Below, piece by piece: positions 45,210-56,468 of a DNA stretch of 64,000 bases (position 1 is its first letter; every line of letters begins with the position of its first letter). A program made the translations under genes and the position numbers. The DNA comes from Glycine soja (Eukaryota; Streptophyta; Magnoliopsida; Fabales; Fabaceae), in the NCBI RefSeq assembly GCF_004193775.1, contig NC_041008.1, forward strand, positions 42,937,136 to 43,001,135, written 5' to 3'. The notes beneath the pieces were generated by a model. The model made no database searches. It was not told where the DNA came from and was given only the letters and a program-made list of their open reading frames with translations.

Positions 45210-45446
45210 ATTGGTATTAGAGCCAATGGTTCAAGTTGGTGACCAGCTCAGACAAGTATACAAGTACCGCAGGTGGCCAGAATGGCTAGCGGCACAGCGT
45301 GCCCCGTAGGTGGAGCGGGGTGGCCAGAATGGCTAGCGGGCAGGGCAAGTACCGCATGTGGCCATGGTTATACTCATGGAGGATAAAGACTTCTGCTCGA
45401 GGGGGAGACTACCATGTGGAAGAGACTCACACTTGAGGGGGAGATG

Positions 45447-45627
45447 TGTTGGGTTACAAGTGTGAGGTGAAGTCCCATATCGGGTAGAAGTGGAAAGGTT
45501 GAGTACCATATAAGTGAGGAGAAGACCCATAAACTTGAGCCTTAAGGTTTTGGGTTAGAGTGTGGTGTCAGACTTCCTTATGTAGTGGCTCGTGGTCCAC
45601 AGGTGTATCCCTTGAATTTCCCCAACA
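45447..45627 (+). repeat. TRIM LTR (middle copy)
   Basis: 181 bp, TGTTGGGTTACAAG to CCCCAACA. It is followed by ATTGGTATCAGAGCC, the iMet-type primer site. Confidence 0.88.
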
Positions 45628-45778
45628 ATTGGTATCAGAGCCAATGGTTCAAGTTGGCGACCGGCTCAGACGAGTATGCAAGTACCGCAGGTGGCCATGA
45701 CTATACTCGTGAATGATAAAGACTCCGCTCGAGGGGGAGACTACCATGTGGAAGAGACTCACACTTGAGGGGGAGATG

Positions 45779-45959
45779 TGTTGGGTTACAAGTGTGAGGT
45801 GAAGTCCCACATCGGGTAGAAGTGGAAAAGTTGAACACCATATAAGTGAGGAGAAGACCCATAAACCTGAGCCTTAAGGTTTTGGGTTAGAGTGTGATGT
45901 CAGGTCTCTTTATGTGGTGACTCGTGATTCACAGGTGTACTCCTCGAATCTCCCCAACA
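45779..45959 (+). repeat. TRIM LTR (right copy)
   Basis: 181 bp, same ends as the middle copy. It is preceded by the purine tract and followed by the AATTT duplication. Confidence 0.88.
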
Positions 45960-45964
45960 AATTT

Positions 45965-46844
45965 TACTCACCAATTTGTCATTGTATTTTTTTTACTAGA
46001 TGTCATTGTATTTCTACTTGATCTAAGTAAGTGCTTTTTAAAGGAGAGAAGTTTTACTCAACTAAAGAAGTTAGATGGAGATCCTCTTTCTCTTACCCAT
46101 TTGTATTGTTCACTGAGTGACTTTCTCATCAACTTAGAAAATGATCAATGGGAACCTATTCATGTCATAAGGAATGGCCTTCTATTGTTCACCTCTACTT
46201 TGCTAACAACCATATTGTGTATAGTAGTTATGCATGTATAACTCTCCCATTAACATGTGCTTTGTTTTTTACTAAGAGGTTTTTCTTTTACATTTTGCTC
46301 TAATTTCATTTTTTTTATTTGATATTAATGTTAGCAACATGTTTTTTAACACACATTTTTAAACATATTTTTTATCATAGACCGACTCATATTGAAATAC
46401 TCACTTCGATGAAATTATAAATAAATGTGTTAAATTTTTATATTTTGATCCTCTAATTTCAAATATTTGAACCTGCTGACTAATTCTTTTTAATCATCTC
46501 ATGTTTCTATTTTGTGATTTCAACATTTATATATTTATCTTCATGATCAGTAATTATTTTTATTATTTTTTAAATAAATTGTCTCCACTAGTTCAAGATC
46601 TTATATTTGTCATTGTTTTTTATTATTTATTAAAATTTATTAAAAAAACACAGAATTTAGTGTGTCGTACTCTTTTTTAACACATGTATTTTCATAATTT
46701 TTAACTAATAATTGATAATGTATCCAAAAGACCAAAAGAGTATGCTAGAGAATTTGTTACTAGAACTCTTCTTTCATATTCTAACATGCTTATTGAATAT
46801 TGATTTTCAATTACTTAGTCAAAATCACTCATAGTTGCGTTTTA
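45965..46844. other. intergenic, nothing recognised
   Basis: A plus-strand open stretch at 45924-46241 begins inside the TRIM and has no domain (FLLDVIVFLLDLSKCFLKER). The remainder is AT-rich with poly-T runs. Confidence 0.45.
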
Positions 46845-47230
46845 TTAAAATATAGGTTTGGATATGTTTTTTTTATAAAAAAATTGGTTCTTGTAAGTGT
46901 TTTTATTAATTTTAGTTCCTATAAATTTGTGTGTGTATTTTTTCAGTTTTAATTCTTGTAAGTTTTTTTTTCATTTTTAATTCTTATCAATTTGTGTTTT
47001 GTCAAATTTAATCTTTTTAAGATTTTCATTTTTAGCTCCTGTATATTTTCATTTACAAGAGTCAAAATTGAAAAAAAAAATTAGAAACTAAAAATAAACA
47101 AAATATCTTATAAAAACTAAAAATGAAAAAAATGCAAATTACCCAGACTAACAATGAAAAAAAAAACTTACAATATCAAAATTTTAAAAACAAAAACTTA
47201 CAAAAAGATAAAAAAAAATATATTAAATAA
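46845..47230. mobile_element. small foldback MITE
   Basis: A 385-bp imperfect palindrome. The left half repeats TTTTTAGTTCCTATAA and TTTTTCATTTTTAATTCTT; the right half repeats their complements (AACTAAAAATGAAAAAA, AAACTTACAA). No coding content and no sure target duplication. Confidence 0.65.
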
Positions 47231-50200
47231 AAATATACTAGTTAACTAGCTAGTTAATTCCAGTTCAAAACCATTTAACAAAAACAGAATTATAACAAAA
47301 TAATTAGAGATAAAAAGAAAAGAATGCTGCTCATTGATAGGGATCTCCCCTAGGTTGGCAACCATAACAAGAAAAAACGAACCAAAGGGATGCAAGTCTA
47401 ATAAAATTTACAAATATAAATCCAAAATTATTTAATACGTTGTTGATTTACATCAAAATTAATAACATGATATAAACTTTTAATACACTCAGGATAATAT
47501 ATATATATATATATTCAATTTTTTATAATATTATATTTTCAAAGTATAAATAAAACCGTTCAACACACGAACATTATATATAAATTCTACAGTTATTATT
47601 GCATCACCAATAAAGTCAGCTGCAAGGCCTACATATAATTAATGTTTCTGATCATCAAAGCAAGTATCCCACGGAAGAGATCTCTTTACATGCTAAATTT
47701 CCATCCTAACAGAATCACGTGTAGCCCAATCCAACAAGGAAATTAAAAAGGAGAAGACGAAATAAGAAAATAAATAGGTACGTTCCTTAAACATGGAATA
47801 TTATTTTAAAGCATATTTATACTATCCTTATTAGGTTTTATGAAACTGCACATTAGTTTTTTATTTTTTGAACAAATAAACCACTGTTTAAATTACTTTT
47901 TGAAACTATACATAGTATTGTCAAATTAATTATTTTTAAATGATTCATCAAATTAATTATTGAAATTAAGAAAATTTTAAATAAATTATTAAAAATGTAA
48001 TTCGTCAATCATATTAATAAAAAATTATAAAAAATGTATAACTTAAAGTAATAATATTAACATATACTTAAGGATAAAAATAAAGTGGTTAAGCTTGAAA
48101 ACTTAGATGAAAAAATTGAATTTTTCAAGGGTTTATTCTAAACTTTTTTAATTCCAACAACTAATATAACATATAGGGTAGATATAGGCCACTCAGACAA
48201 GAGTCTTTCACCTAGCCTACGTCAAACTCTTGCCACGACTTTATTAAAGACTATTTAATTAGAAAAGGTCAAATTCTGTGTCAATAAAAAAATCTTGTAA
48301 GCCTAACAAACCCATCTATTTAAAAAATAAATATTTATATTTGTTGTTTGTGTTATTATTATATTAAATTTATTATAATATATTAAAATTTTATATTTAT
48401 CTTTTTAAACGTTAAGCATGGTAACCTATATAAAAAGTCAACCTTAAGTTTATTAAAACATAATTTGTGTCTTTTAATTACAAAATATATTTTTAAATAA
48501 GTTGTTATAAATGTGAGATTAGACATTAAAGATATACTTATATCATATAAATAAATTAGATTCGATTTTTATAGAATCTAACATAAATAATCATCTATAT
48601 ATTGGTATTAAATTATCACAAAATAAGCTTTTACATAAGCACTTGTAAGTTAGGTCAAGCTTTTATGTAGATCATATCTTTAAAAAAAGCTTTGGTAAAC
48701 AAATATGCTAGACTTAAATCATATATTTTTAACAAAGATTAGGCTTAGATTTATGAAAGACTAATTTACTTCCACTCGTAATGACAGAAATATACACTAC
48801 TTTTTAGAGACTAAAATAGTATTTTACTCTTTTCTCTATTTTTCTTCCTAACTAAGTGTCGTCTAGATATTTTCCAATAACAAAACCTGGAGACATTTGA
48901 ATGTAATTTACTTTTTTTTTAACCCAAAAAATCTCTTAATAAAAAATTATAAATTGATTGATCAAAATACTAAAATTTATTAAAGTGACTCACATAATCA
49001 ACAGATACCTTTTTCATATACACAAATCTGTACATCAAACTCTAGTTAAGATCAGTTAAAAAAAAAAAAACTCTAGCTAAGATAAATTACAATAGTCAAT
49101 TTAGGGGTTAAAAACTTAGATAACATGCATGCATGATATCATAAATTCGAATCTCAGTGTTAGTTGCACACCAAAAGAAAAACAGCAGCCATGTGTGAAA
49201 TTTGTTGTTTGCTGCTTACTTTATCAAGTCTCAACTACACTATAAATTAATAGCAAACAGTGTATGCAAAATAAAACCCTACCCCCATCTTTTTTTTGTG
49301 AAGTAAAGGATAAAAGGTTTACCCCCCATCCGAGGTCGGGAAAATCCTATTTTAGACGTTTCATATTTATTTCTTTCACAGTGATGAAACAGAAACGTAC
49401 GGTCATCAATATCTGTTCCACGAACAACAGTAAACGACTGCTGACTTACATTAAAGAAAAGAAAAATAGATCTGAATTGAATCTATGAGAAATGATGAAA
49501 TATAGACATGCTACAAAACATAGTTTAGATACAGGTGCAGTTATAAATTCAACTTTAAAATCATTAAATTCAATTTTATAATTTAGAGTTATCATACAAC
49601 AAAATAAATCATGGTTCTTGAATTCTCCAAAAAAAATCTAAAAGATCACGATACTTTAAATTAACTTTAGGTCAATAATAATAGTCGTTATGTATTAAAA
49701 TGTTTTAATATCACATTAATAAAATTGATATGGGATTTCACAAGGGAAAAAGCTGCAACTTAATAACTAACCTAATCACTATATTTAGAAAGAATACCAT
49801 AGGAAGAGACAGAGAGGGTGAAAAGGCTGGTAGGGACCCTCCAAAACTGAGTATGTGCCAGTTCTTCAAATTCTCTTTAGCACTTCGATATGTGACTATG
49901 GTCTATTGTTGGGTGGGGGGGTGTCCTAATAAACAAAGGTCGCATTATTCTGTCACACTACTTTATTACTAACAACTGACTCACTCACTATGGTAGCTTC
50001 TAAAAGGATGATCGATGATGTGTAGGGAGAGACTATGGTATTTGTTTATGCCATTAATAGTAAGTTGCATATTCATTCATTTGAACAAGATTTGGAAGAT
50101 TTTTTTGGCTTTTCATGATGCATGAAATCATAATGTCTGTAGAGGCTTTTTACATCGGGAACCTGCGAGACACTACTATAGGATTGCACTAGTCAGTATT

Positions 50201-51744
50201 TAGCTTCCTCTTTTTAGATTATACTATTGTATTGTATTCTGGTGTAAACTCCATAAATGATGATTAAGATGCAGTTAGCCACTATTTGCCATGTTTGCTT
50301 TTATTCTCAATTCTTTAGCCCATAATTAAGGCCCTCTTTAATTCAAAAACTATAAGAGCATTTTTATTGTTAGATTTCATTTTGAGACGTTGAGTAAGTT
50401 TTTGGTAGATTTGACTATCATATAAGATTCAAGTTCTTGACAAGTTCCTTGTTACACGTGCTACCGTCGCTGCGTGACGACGGTGTGTAGAACGAGGCAA
50501 GGATCAAGGGGTCTTTGGAGGCCACGAAAACCTCCGTGAAGCCGCCCCACCCTCCCTCTGTCCCCTTTCCCTTTCCACCAGTGGGGCCCTCCAAGGTTTT
50601 TAAACCTTTATAATATCATATATAAAATTATTTTTTATCCCCCTCTTCTTAATTTATTTAGTTTTCTTTAATAATTTTTTATTAACATATTTTATCTAAA
50701 GTGAATTTTTTTTTCATTTTTTACTTTGCTTCATTTGATAATTTTATTTAATTTCTCATACATTCTTCCAGCTTTCAAAAAAATCATGTGTTTTCGTTGT
50801 TGTTGCTGGCTCTTCCTATTTTGTGCTATGAATTTCTTTTATTATGCTTATAACATTTTTTATCTTGCATTTTTTATTTTTATGATTTTTTTTATTGTCT
50901 AAACATCTAGCTATAATTATTGGTTTTGTCATTACATTCCAAATGTACATTATTTCTTGTTTTGTTAATAATATATCTATACTTAATTAGCTTATCTAAC
51001 CATTTATCATGTATAATTCATTTAACCAAATATTTTTTTTAAATTTTTCATGTGATTCAAATTTTGAAATATTTCAAATAACATGCTTTGACTATAACAA
51101 AATTTTCTTTTCACTTAATTTAAAATGAAAATTTTCTATTTTCTTCTCCTTTTGCTATCAGTCTTTCGACGTTTATGTATTGGTTATATTTATTAATTAG
51201 TATCATTTTTATGCTCAACACAATTGCATATTTTTTTTTGTTCATAAGAAAATATTAGTTATTTATTAAATTTTTTATAAATATCATACATGCAAAATTT
51301 AAATATTTTTTCTAAGTCATCATTTTTTTATATTGGTCTCCCTTATATAAAAATCTTGACTCGACCTTTGTTCTCTGCCCTCACATACTCCAAATATGCA
51401 TAAGGAGACAACATGCGAAAGCAAAAGGGAGCTCCATCTTTCCCTCACACAAGCATCATCTCGTTGTCGAGGGCCACTGCATTACGCCATCGGATCAAGG
51501 CTAGATCGATGCACCTTTGTCGGCACAGATGCTCTTTTGTTGCATCTTTTTTGCAAATCATGTCATTCAACCTATCTTGAGTTCATTTATTTTTGTTTTT
51601 ATTATTTTTTAAATTGGACCTCTTGTTGTTGTTGTTTTTCAACTTGGATCTGTTGTTGTTTTTGATCAATTGTAGTTATTATTTACGATCTGTGTTGTGT
51701 TGTTTTGGTTTCATCTTGGTTTTCCTCTCCATTTTTTATTTTCT
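47231..51744. other. gene-poor intergenic stretch
   Basis: No gene could be supported on either strand. 48180-48780 has diverged GGTCAAGCTTTT and GCTTAGGCTT-like words recalling the 29527 TIR family, possibly a decayed copy. 49730-49972 is an 80-codon plus-strand frame without domain. 50460-50600 is a short GC-rich island (CTACCGTCGCTGCGTGACGA) with no recognised function. 51590-51670 is TTGTTGTT-rich. Confidence 0.45.
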
Positions 51745-51837
51745 TTGGTTTCTTCCACTATTTGTTAGGGAGAAAGAAAAAGTTAAACAATACATATTTT
51801 TAATGTTCTTGTGTAAGAACTCATCCTTCATGCTGGA
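51745..51837 (+). repeat. host duplication flanking the foldback, copy 1
   Basis: TTTGGTTTCTTCCAC through TTCATGCTGGA matches 54035-54125 closely. It is half of a host tandem duplication (unit of roughly 130 bp) into which the element at 51838 was inserted. CATGCTGGA at 51829-51837 is the left target duplication. Confidence 0.8.
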
Positions 51838-52832
51838 GGCAAATTTACTATAGAGGGTCCCCTTTACAAACTATTTACGTAAAGGGGTCCCTTCTTTAAC
51901 AATTTACGGATGGGGTATCTTCTTGGGGTGGTGCCGCCAATAGCATTGGCGACATAGGCGTGCCGCCATTCATAGAAGCGAGAACTACTGAAGTCGCCAA
52001 CAGCAATGGCGGGATACTCCACGTAGGCAGCAATCCCGCCAGTGCTTCTAGCGAGATACTCCTCCACGTAGGCAGCAATCCCACCAGTGGTGCCTGCGAG
52101 ATAGGCTAGGGAGATTCCGCCATTTCTTCCAGTGAGATACTCCTCCACGTAGGCATTCCACCAGTGGTTCCTGCGAGATAGGTTCAACATGCTTATTCCG
52201 CCAGTGGTTCCTGCGAGATAGGTTCAGGGCAAAGTAAGGTAGATTAGAGCACGTGGTTCCTGCGAGATAGGTTCAGCATGCTTTCGAGATAGGTTAGGGC
52301 AAAGTATTGAAGGTAGATTAGAGCACTATTGATGATGAGACTGAAGCATTTTTTTTGTGATGCAGGCTAGGGCTCAAAGGCTAAAGCTGTAGTTCACATG
52401 CATTCTATGCAAGTATCACATGCATACAGTGTAGGTTGCAGAGGCATGCTTTAATAATGGCCAGTGTGTGTAGTTTTTGTTTAAATAGAGCATCATATAA
52501 CTTAAAATTTCACAACTTTCTGAAGCAAGAGAGAAAGAAAGAAACTAGTTTGAAGAGAGAAAGAAAAGGCTGAAACACGTTTGAAGTTTGTTTTTGTTTG
52601 AAGTTAATATTAGGTATATATACCTAAAGCTAATATTAACTTGTGTCTAATATTACAAAAGCTAATATTATGTATGCCTAACTAAAGCTAATATGTCTAA
52701 CTAAAATATCATACATATATAACACATATAATATCTCATAATATATATTTAATAACGTAAATTTCGTAAAACAAAAAATATTAACCTACAAACTAAAAAT
52801 AAAACCTATCATATACTAACGTAAACTACCCT

Positions 52833-52899
<67 letters not shown>

Positions 52900-54002
52900 A
52901 ATTCAAACTAAAATTAACTAAATCAAATAATATAACTCATCAACTCATTTATTTAAAACTCAAAATTGTTTAGCCTAATATTATTACAAAAGCTCAAAAT
53001 TATTTAGCTTAATATTACAAAAGCTCAAAATTTACGTGTGCCTAAATTTTAGATATATATACCTAAAACTAATATTAACTTGTGTCTAATATTACAAAAA
53101 CTAATATTACATGTGCCTTACTAAAGCTAATATGTCTAACTAAAATATCATACATATACAACACATATAATATCTCATAATATATACAATAATCAAATAA
53201 TATTTTCATACTAACTAACCAAATAATATTTTCATATTAATTAACCTAACCTTCGAATACCTATTAATACATAAAAATTAACAATAGAATACATATTAAA
53301 ACTAACTAACCTAATCTTAAAATACCTATTAATACTAACTAACTTAATCTTTTTATAATTTTGAATAGAATACATAAATATTAAATTAAAAATTACTTAC
53401 CAGTAATTATGGAGGAGAAAGAGCACACGAAAATTGAAGAAGAAAGCAAAGGATAGCACTGCAGGAGGAGAGAAGCTCAGCAATTTCGGGGAGGAGAAGC
53501 TGTGAGTTTCAAATGTAAGTTAGTTGTTATGAATAATATTTTTTTTATAGCCAAAAATGCTCAACGTTCAACAACACCTAACATTCAAAAAGCAACGTTC
53601 AAAAATGCAGAAGCATGCAAGCCTAGGGCTAGAACCTACCCCCTGCAACACTGCACCCCTGCAACACTGCATGCACCTAGGGCAGAACCTGTCTTGCCAA
53701 TGGGACAGGCTAGACCTGCTCACGAGGTGCCAAGTCAGCAGGGTTCTCGCCAGCAGCATTGGTGGATCCAACGTGGAAGCTTCTCGCCCGTGCCACTGGC
53801 GACACCCTCCATGTAAGCAGCCTTCTCGCCTGTAACAATGGCGGCACCCATCCTATCTCGTCATTGCAGATGGTGGAATAGCTATCTCGCCATTCCAACT
53901 TGCGGCATCCATGGAGAAAACAGACCCCCATTGTTAAAAGTTTAAAAACAGACCCTGAATGGTAAATAGTTTTTAAAAGTAACCCCCTACCGTAAATTTG
54001 CC
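51838..54002. mobile_element. Mutator-like element, GGCAAATTTAC ends
   Basis: The left GGCAAATTTAC and right GTAAATTTGCC are inverted. The flanks CATGCTGGA (51829-51837) and CATGCTGAA (54003-54011) are a 9-bp duplication with one mismatch, the Mutator hallmark. The arms carry CCGCCA- and GGCGGGAT-rich words (51930-52280 and 53690-53900), including a minisatellite of CCAGTGGTTCCTGCGAGATA. The AT-rich interior has a (TA)n run at 52838-52891 and a 140-bp direct repeat. No transposase is present; minus-strand frames in the left arm come from the minisatellite. Confidence 0.85.
52612..53200 (+). repeat. 140-bp direct repeat inside the Mutator-like element
   Basis: 52612-52755 and 53048-53190 share TATATATACCTAAARCTAAT, ATTAACTTGTGTCTAATATT and TCTAACTAAAATATCATACA, with a (TA)n-containing stretch between them. 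Confidence 0.8.
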
Positions 54003-54034
54003 CATGCTGAACATCCCAGGTCTATCTCCTGGTT

Positions 54035-54127
54035 GGTTTCTTCCACAATTTGTTAGGGAGAGAGAAAGAGTTAAACAATACATATTTTCAATGTTCTTGT
54101 GAAAGAACTCATTCTTCATGCTGGACA
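54035..54127 (+). repeat. host duplication flanking the foldback, copy 2
   Basis: An uninterrupted copy of 51745-51837, continuing CATCCCAGGTCTATTTCC. It shows that the host sequence was already duplicated before the element was inserted into the first copy. Confidence 0.8.
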
Positions 54128-54317
54128 TCCCAGGTCTATTTCCTCTAATGATAAATTTTGTCAAGAGCAAATCTTAAGTTCAAGATCCAACATTAAAGAT
54201 ATTATAATGTATTTCATTAAAAAAATTCAATATATTAATAAAAAAATACTAATAAGATTAATTTGTTTTTATTAGAACAGTTACTTGAGATGTAACTGCA
54301 TGATCTTTATATGTGTA

Positions 54318-54352
54318 CTAGTCTGTAACCCGTGCATACGCACGGGTCACTT
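54318..54352 (-). mobile_element. Helitron-type 3' terminus
   Basis: On the minus strand ACCCGTGC-GTAT-GCACGGGT (54347-54328) forms an 8-bp stem with a 4-base loop. After TACAGA comes CTAG (54321-54318) and a host T. A GC-rich hairpin a few bases before CTRR, inserted next to T, is the Helitron 3' signature. I could not locate the 5' TC end. Confidence 0.6.
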
Positions 54353-54497
54353 GGTTAGTAAAATTGCAATCAAAGGAGTATAATTGAACATTAAATAGAT
54401 ATATAATTATAATGTTGATGAAATAGAGATTGTTCAGAGAAAATAAACAAAATATAATTACATATAAAACAAAATATAATTAGATATAAAGCAAAAA

Positions 54498-55034
54498 TTA
54501 TAGCCACTTCCTTTCTCTTCTGATGACAATTTCCCAAATTCTTTCATGTGGCCGGTAGTAGAATGATACCTCGTCTCCGTGATGGAAATCGTTTTTCCTG
54601 AGAAACTTGTACCATGGTCGGGCGATGCTTTTGTCTTTAATGCCGCGGTCAAGTGTAACGACGTCCCATTGCAGAGGAGGTGCATTCTTCCTTAAAATTG
54701 TCATGTGATTCTTACATTGTTTGAGATATTTCCTTGCATGCGATGGGATTTCCTGTGTATGATTTATACAGATTAATAACGTTATTGAAATTCTCATAAT
54801 AATGCAAGTTAATGTGAATGCATATTACCAGTGGTTGGGGAGCACCCAATATACATTGGGTTATTTCAGTTGTCCAGGCATGTAGACGGGAATGAAGTAT
54901 TGGTCTACCACATGTCTGTTGATTCAGGGGAGGTGTAAAATGTAGATAAAAAATGGTGTTATCATCGCAGGCAAAGAAGTTGATGATAATAAACTTGTAG
55001 ATTTTTAAATCTGTCCTAATGTCTGCGAGTCCAT
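54498..55034 (-). pseudogene. B3-like gene fragment, two spliced exons
   Basis: The exons are 55034-54829 and 54752-54498, joined by a 76-bp GT-AG intron (54753-54828) in phase 0; an acceptor TTTTTTTTCAG precedes the first. The upstream exon reads DLKIYKFIIINFFACDDNTI and PPLNQQTCGRPILHSRLHAW. The downstream one reads PPLQWDVVTLDRGIKDKSIA, then RPWYKFLRKNDFHHGDEV and SFYYRPHERIWEIVIRRER. The pattern W...F...N.F..GD.V.FYY...WEI.I recalls the C-terminal half of a plant B3 DNA-binding domain. No start codon exon is seen. It ends at TAA, 145 bp from the Helitron hairpin, so capture by a Helitron is likely. Confidence 0.5.
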
Positions 55035-56468
55035 CTGAAAAAAAATATCTGCCTTTCTTAATTTGGATAATAGTTAGTTTGTTTTATAGAAATTAAAATA
55101 TATAAAGAAAAGAGAAACAGTTTCGTTATTATTTGATTTTTATTACTTCCTTATTTACTAATATAATTTTCAATGTCACAATTCACAAATCCATTTTATT
55201 TTAATTAGTTTATGACTTGGGTACCTGTTTAATATTGATCACCAACTATCGTGATCTTGGATTGCTTTGTCTGTATCCTTTTGTAAAGTAGCTTGCTTAT
55301 TGATAATTATATATATGCCTTTTGTCTTTCAAAATGACATTTTCTTGGAGTTTATAAATATTTCTTCTTTTTTAATTTTTCTTAGAAGGTTTCCAAAGAT
55401 TATTGTAATTAATCAATGGATGTAACTTCCGGATTCTATATATGATTGTTAAATAGTGACGACAACTTCAAAATAACAAAAAAAATCATTTATTTCTGTC
55501 ACAAAAATTCTTTAATTTGCAACCACTAATGCCCCCATCGAGAACCTAACCAAGCTAAGAACAGATCAAAATTATGAAGTCGACCACGGACTAAATTTGT
55601 GCTAACAGCTTATTAAAATTTAACCAAAAACGAACCACTGAATCAAAATTGAGCTTCGGAAACACCAAGTGTCAAAACATTATTTGTTTTAATTACTATG
55701 CTATATACAATTATTTATTTTAATTTTTCAACAAAATATTTAATCTTCAAACAAAATTATAAAAGTTTTGTGAAGAAAAAATAAAAATTCAAAATTAATA
55801 AAAAAAAACCTAAAATTATATTGTTTAAAAATATATTTCTGTCTATAAAATAAAAAATTATGTTCTAAACCATATTATATATGCTCAAAACTTACTAGTC
55901 ATAACATCAAACTTTTAAAAAAAATCACCTCTTTAAAACCTAATTAATTTGATAGCCTTTACAATCCGTTAAATTTGATCGAATTTTCAGTAAATATTTT
56001 GTTAGAAAATTTATTTCTAAATGTTAGTCTTTTTATTGATATATTGAAACAGTGTACCTGCAGCCCCGCAGACTTTATCATGATTAATTATAAATATTTA
56101 TCTTATTAATTGATACTATAATCACATGGAGAGATTATTTAAATGATGTAGCTTGTATTTGAATGAATCCATGAAGTGACACTAATAGACTATTATAAGT
56201 TATAACCCTATAAGAAATCGTAGATTTTATCCTCACATTAATAAGGTTATTTTTATAAGTTAGTTTGATTAGTTTTTAATTTTTTTTTTAATAATTGAAA
56301 GATTTGTTTGAGTGTGTTCGATAACATATTTTATTTAATTTTTAATTTTTTTATTAACTAAAAAGTTTGTTTGATTATTTGATAAAGTAGATTTTTTTAG
56401 TAGTTTTTAATGTTTTTGAGATGTTGAAGTAATGTTTTTTAAAATGTTAATTTTTAATTTTTTTTATT
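55035..56468. other. AT-rich intergenic DNA
   Basis: Possibly the remainder of the putative Helitron. No further exon of the B3-like fragment and no Helitron helicase motif is seen. Confidence 0.45.

Larger units (their letters stand above)
45036..45959 (+). mobile_element. aberrant TRIM concatemer with inverted LTR end
   Basis: The TRIM (miniature LTR retrotransposon) LTRs are 181 bp, TGTTGGGTTACAAG...CCCCAACA, at 45447-45627 and 45779-45959. Each internal part starts with a TTGGTATYAGAGCC primer site and ends with the purine tract GAGGGGGAGATG. A truncated first LTR (45129-45209) is preceded by an inverted copy of the LTR end (45036-45128). AATTT flanks the whole at 45031-45035 and 45960-45964, so it was inserted as one piece. 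It encodes no protein. Confidence 0.88.

Noticed and set aside
51420..51440. GGGAGCTCC-like word resembling a miR159/miR319 segment
   Set aside because: No full mature sequence or precursor-like foldback is present around it.
51864..52190. 108-codon minus-strand frame
   Set aside because: Its repetitive EEYLTGR/AYVEEYLAR pattern comes from the CCGCCAGTG minisatellite in the Mutator-like arm.
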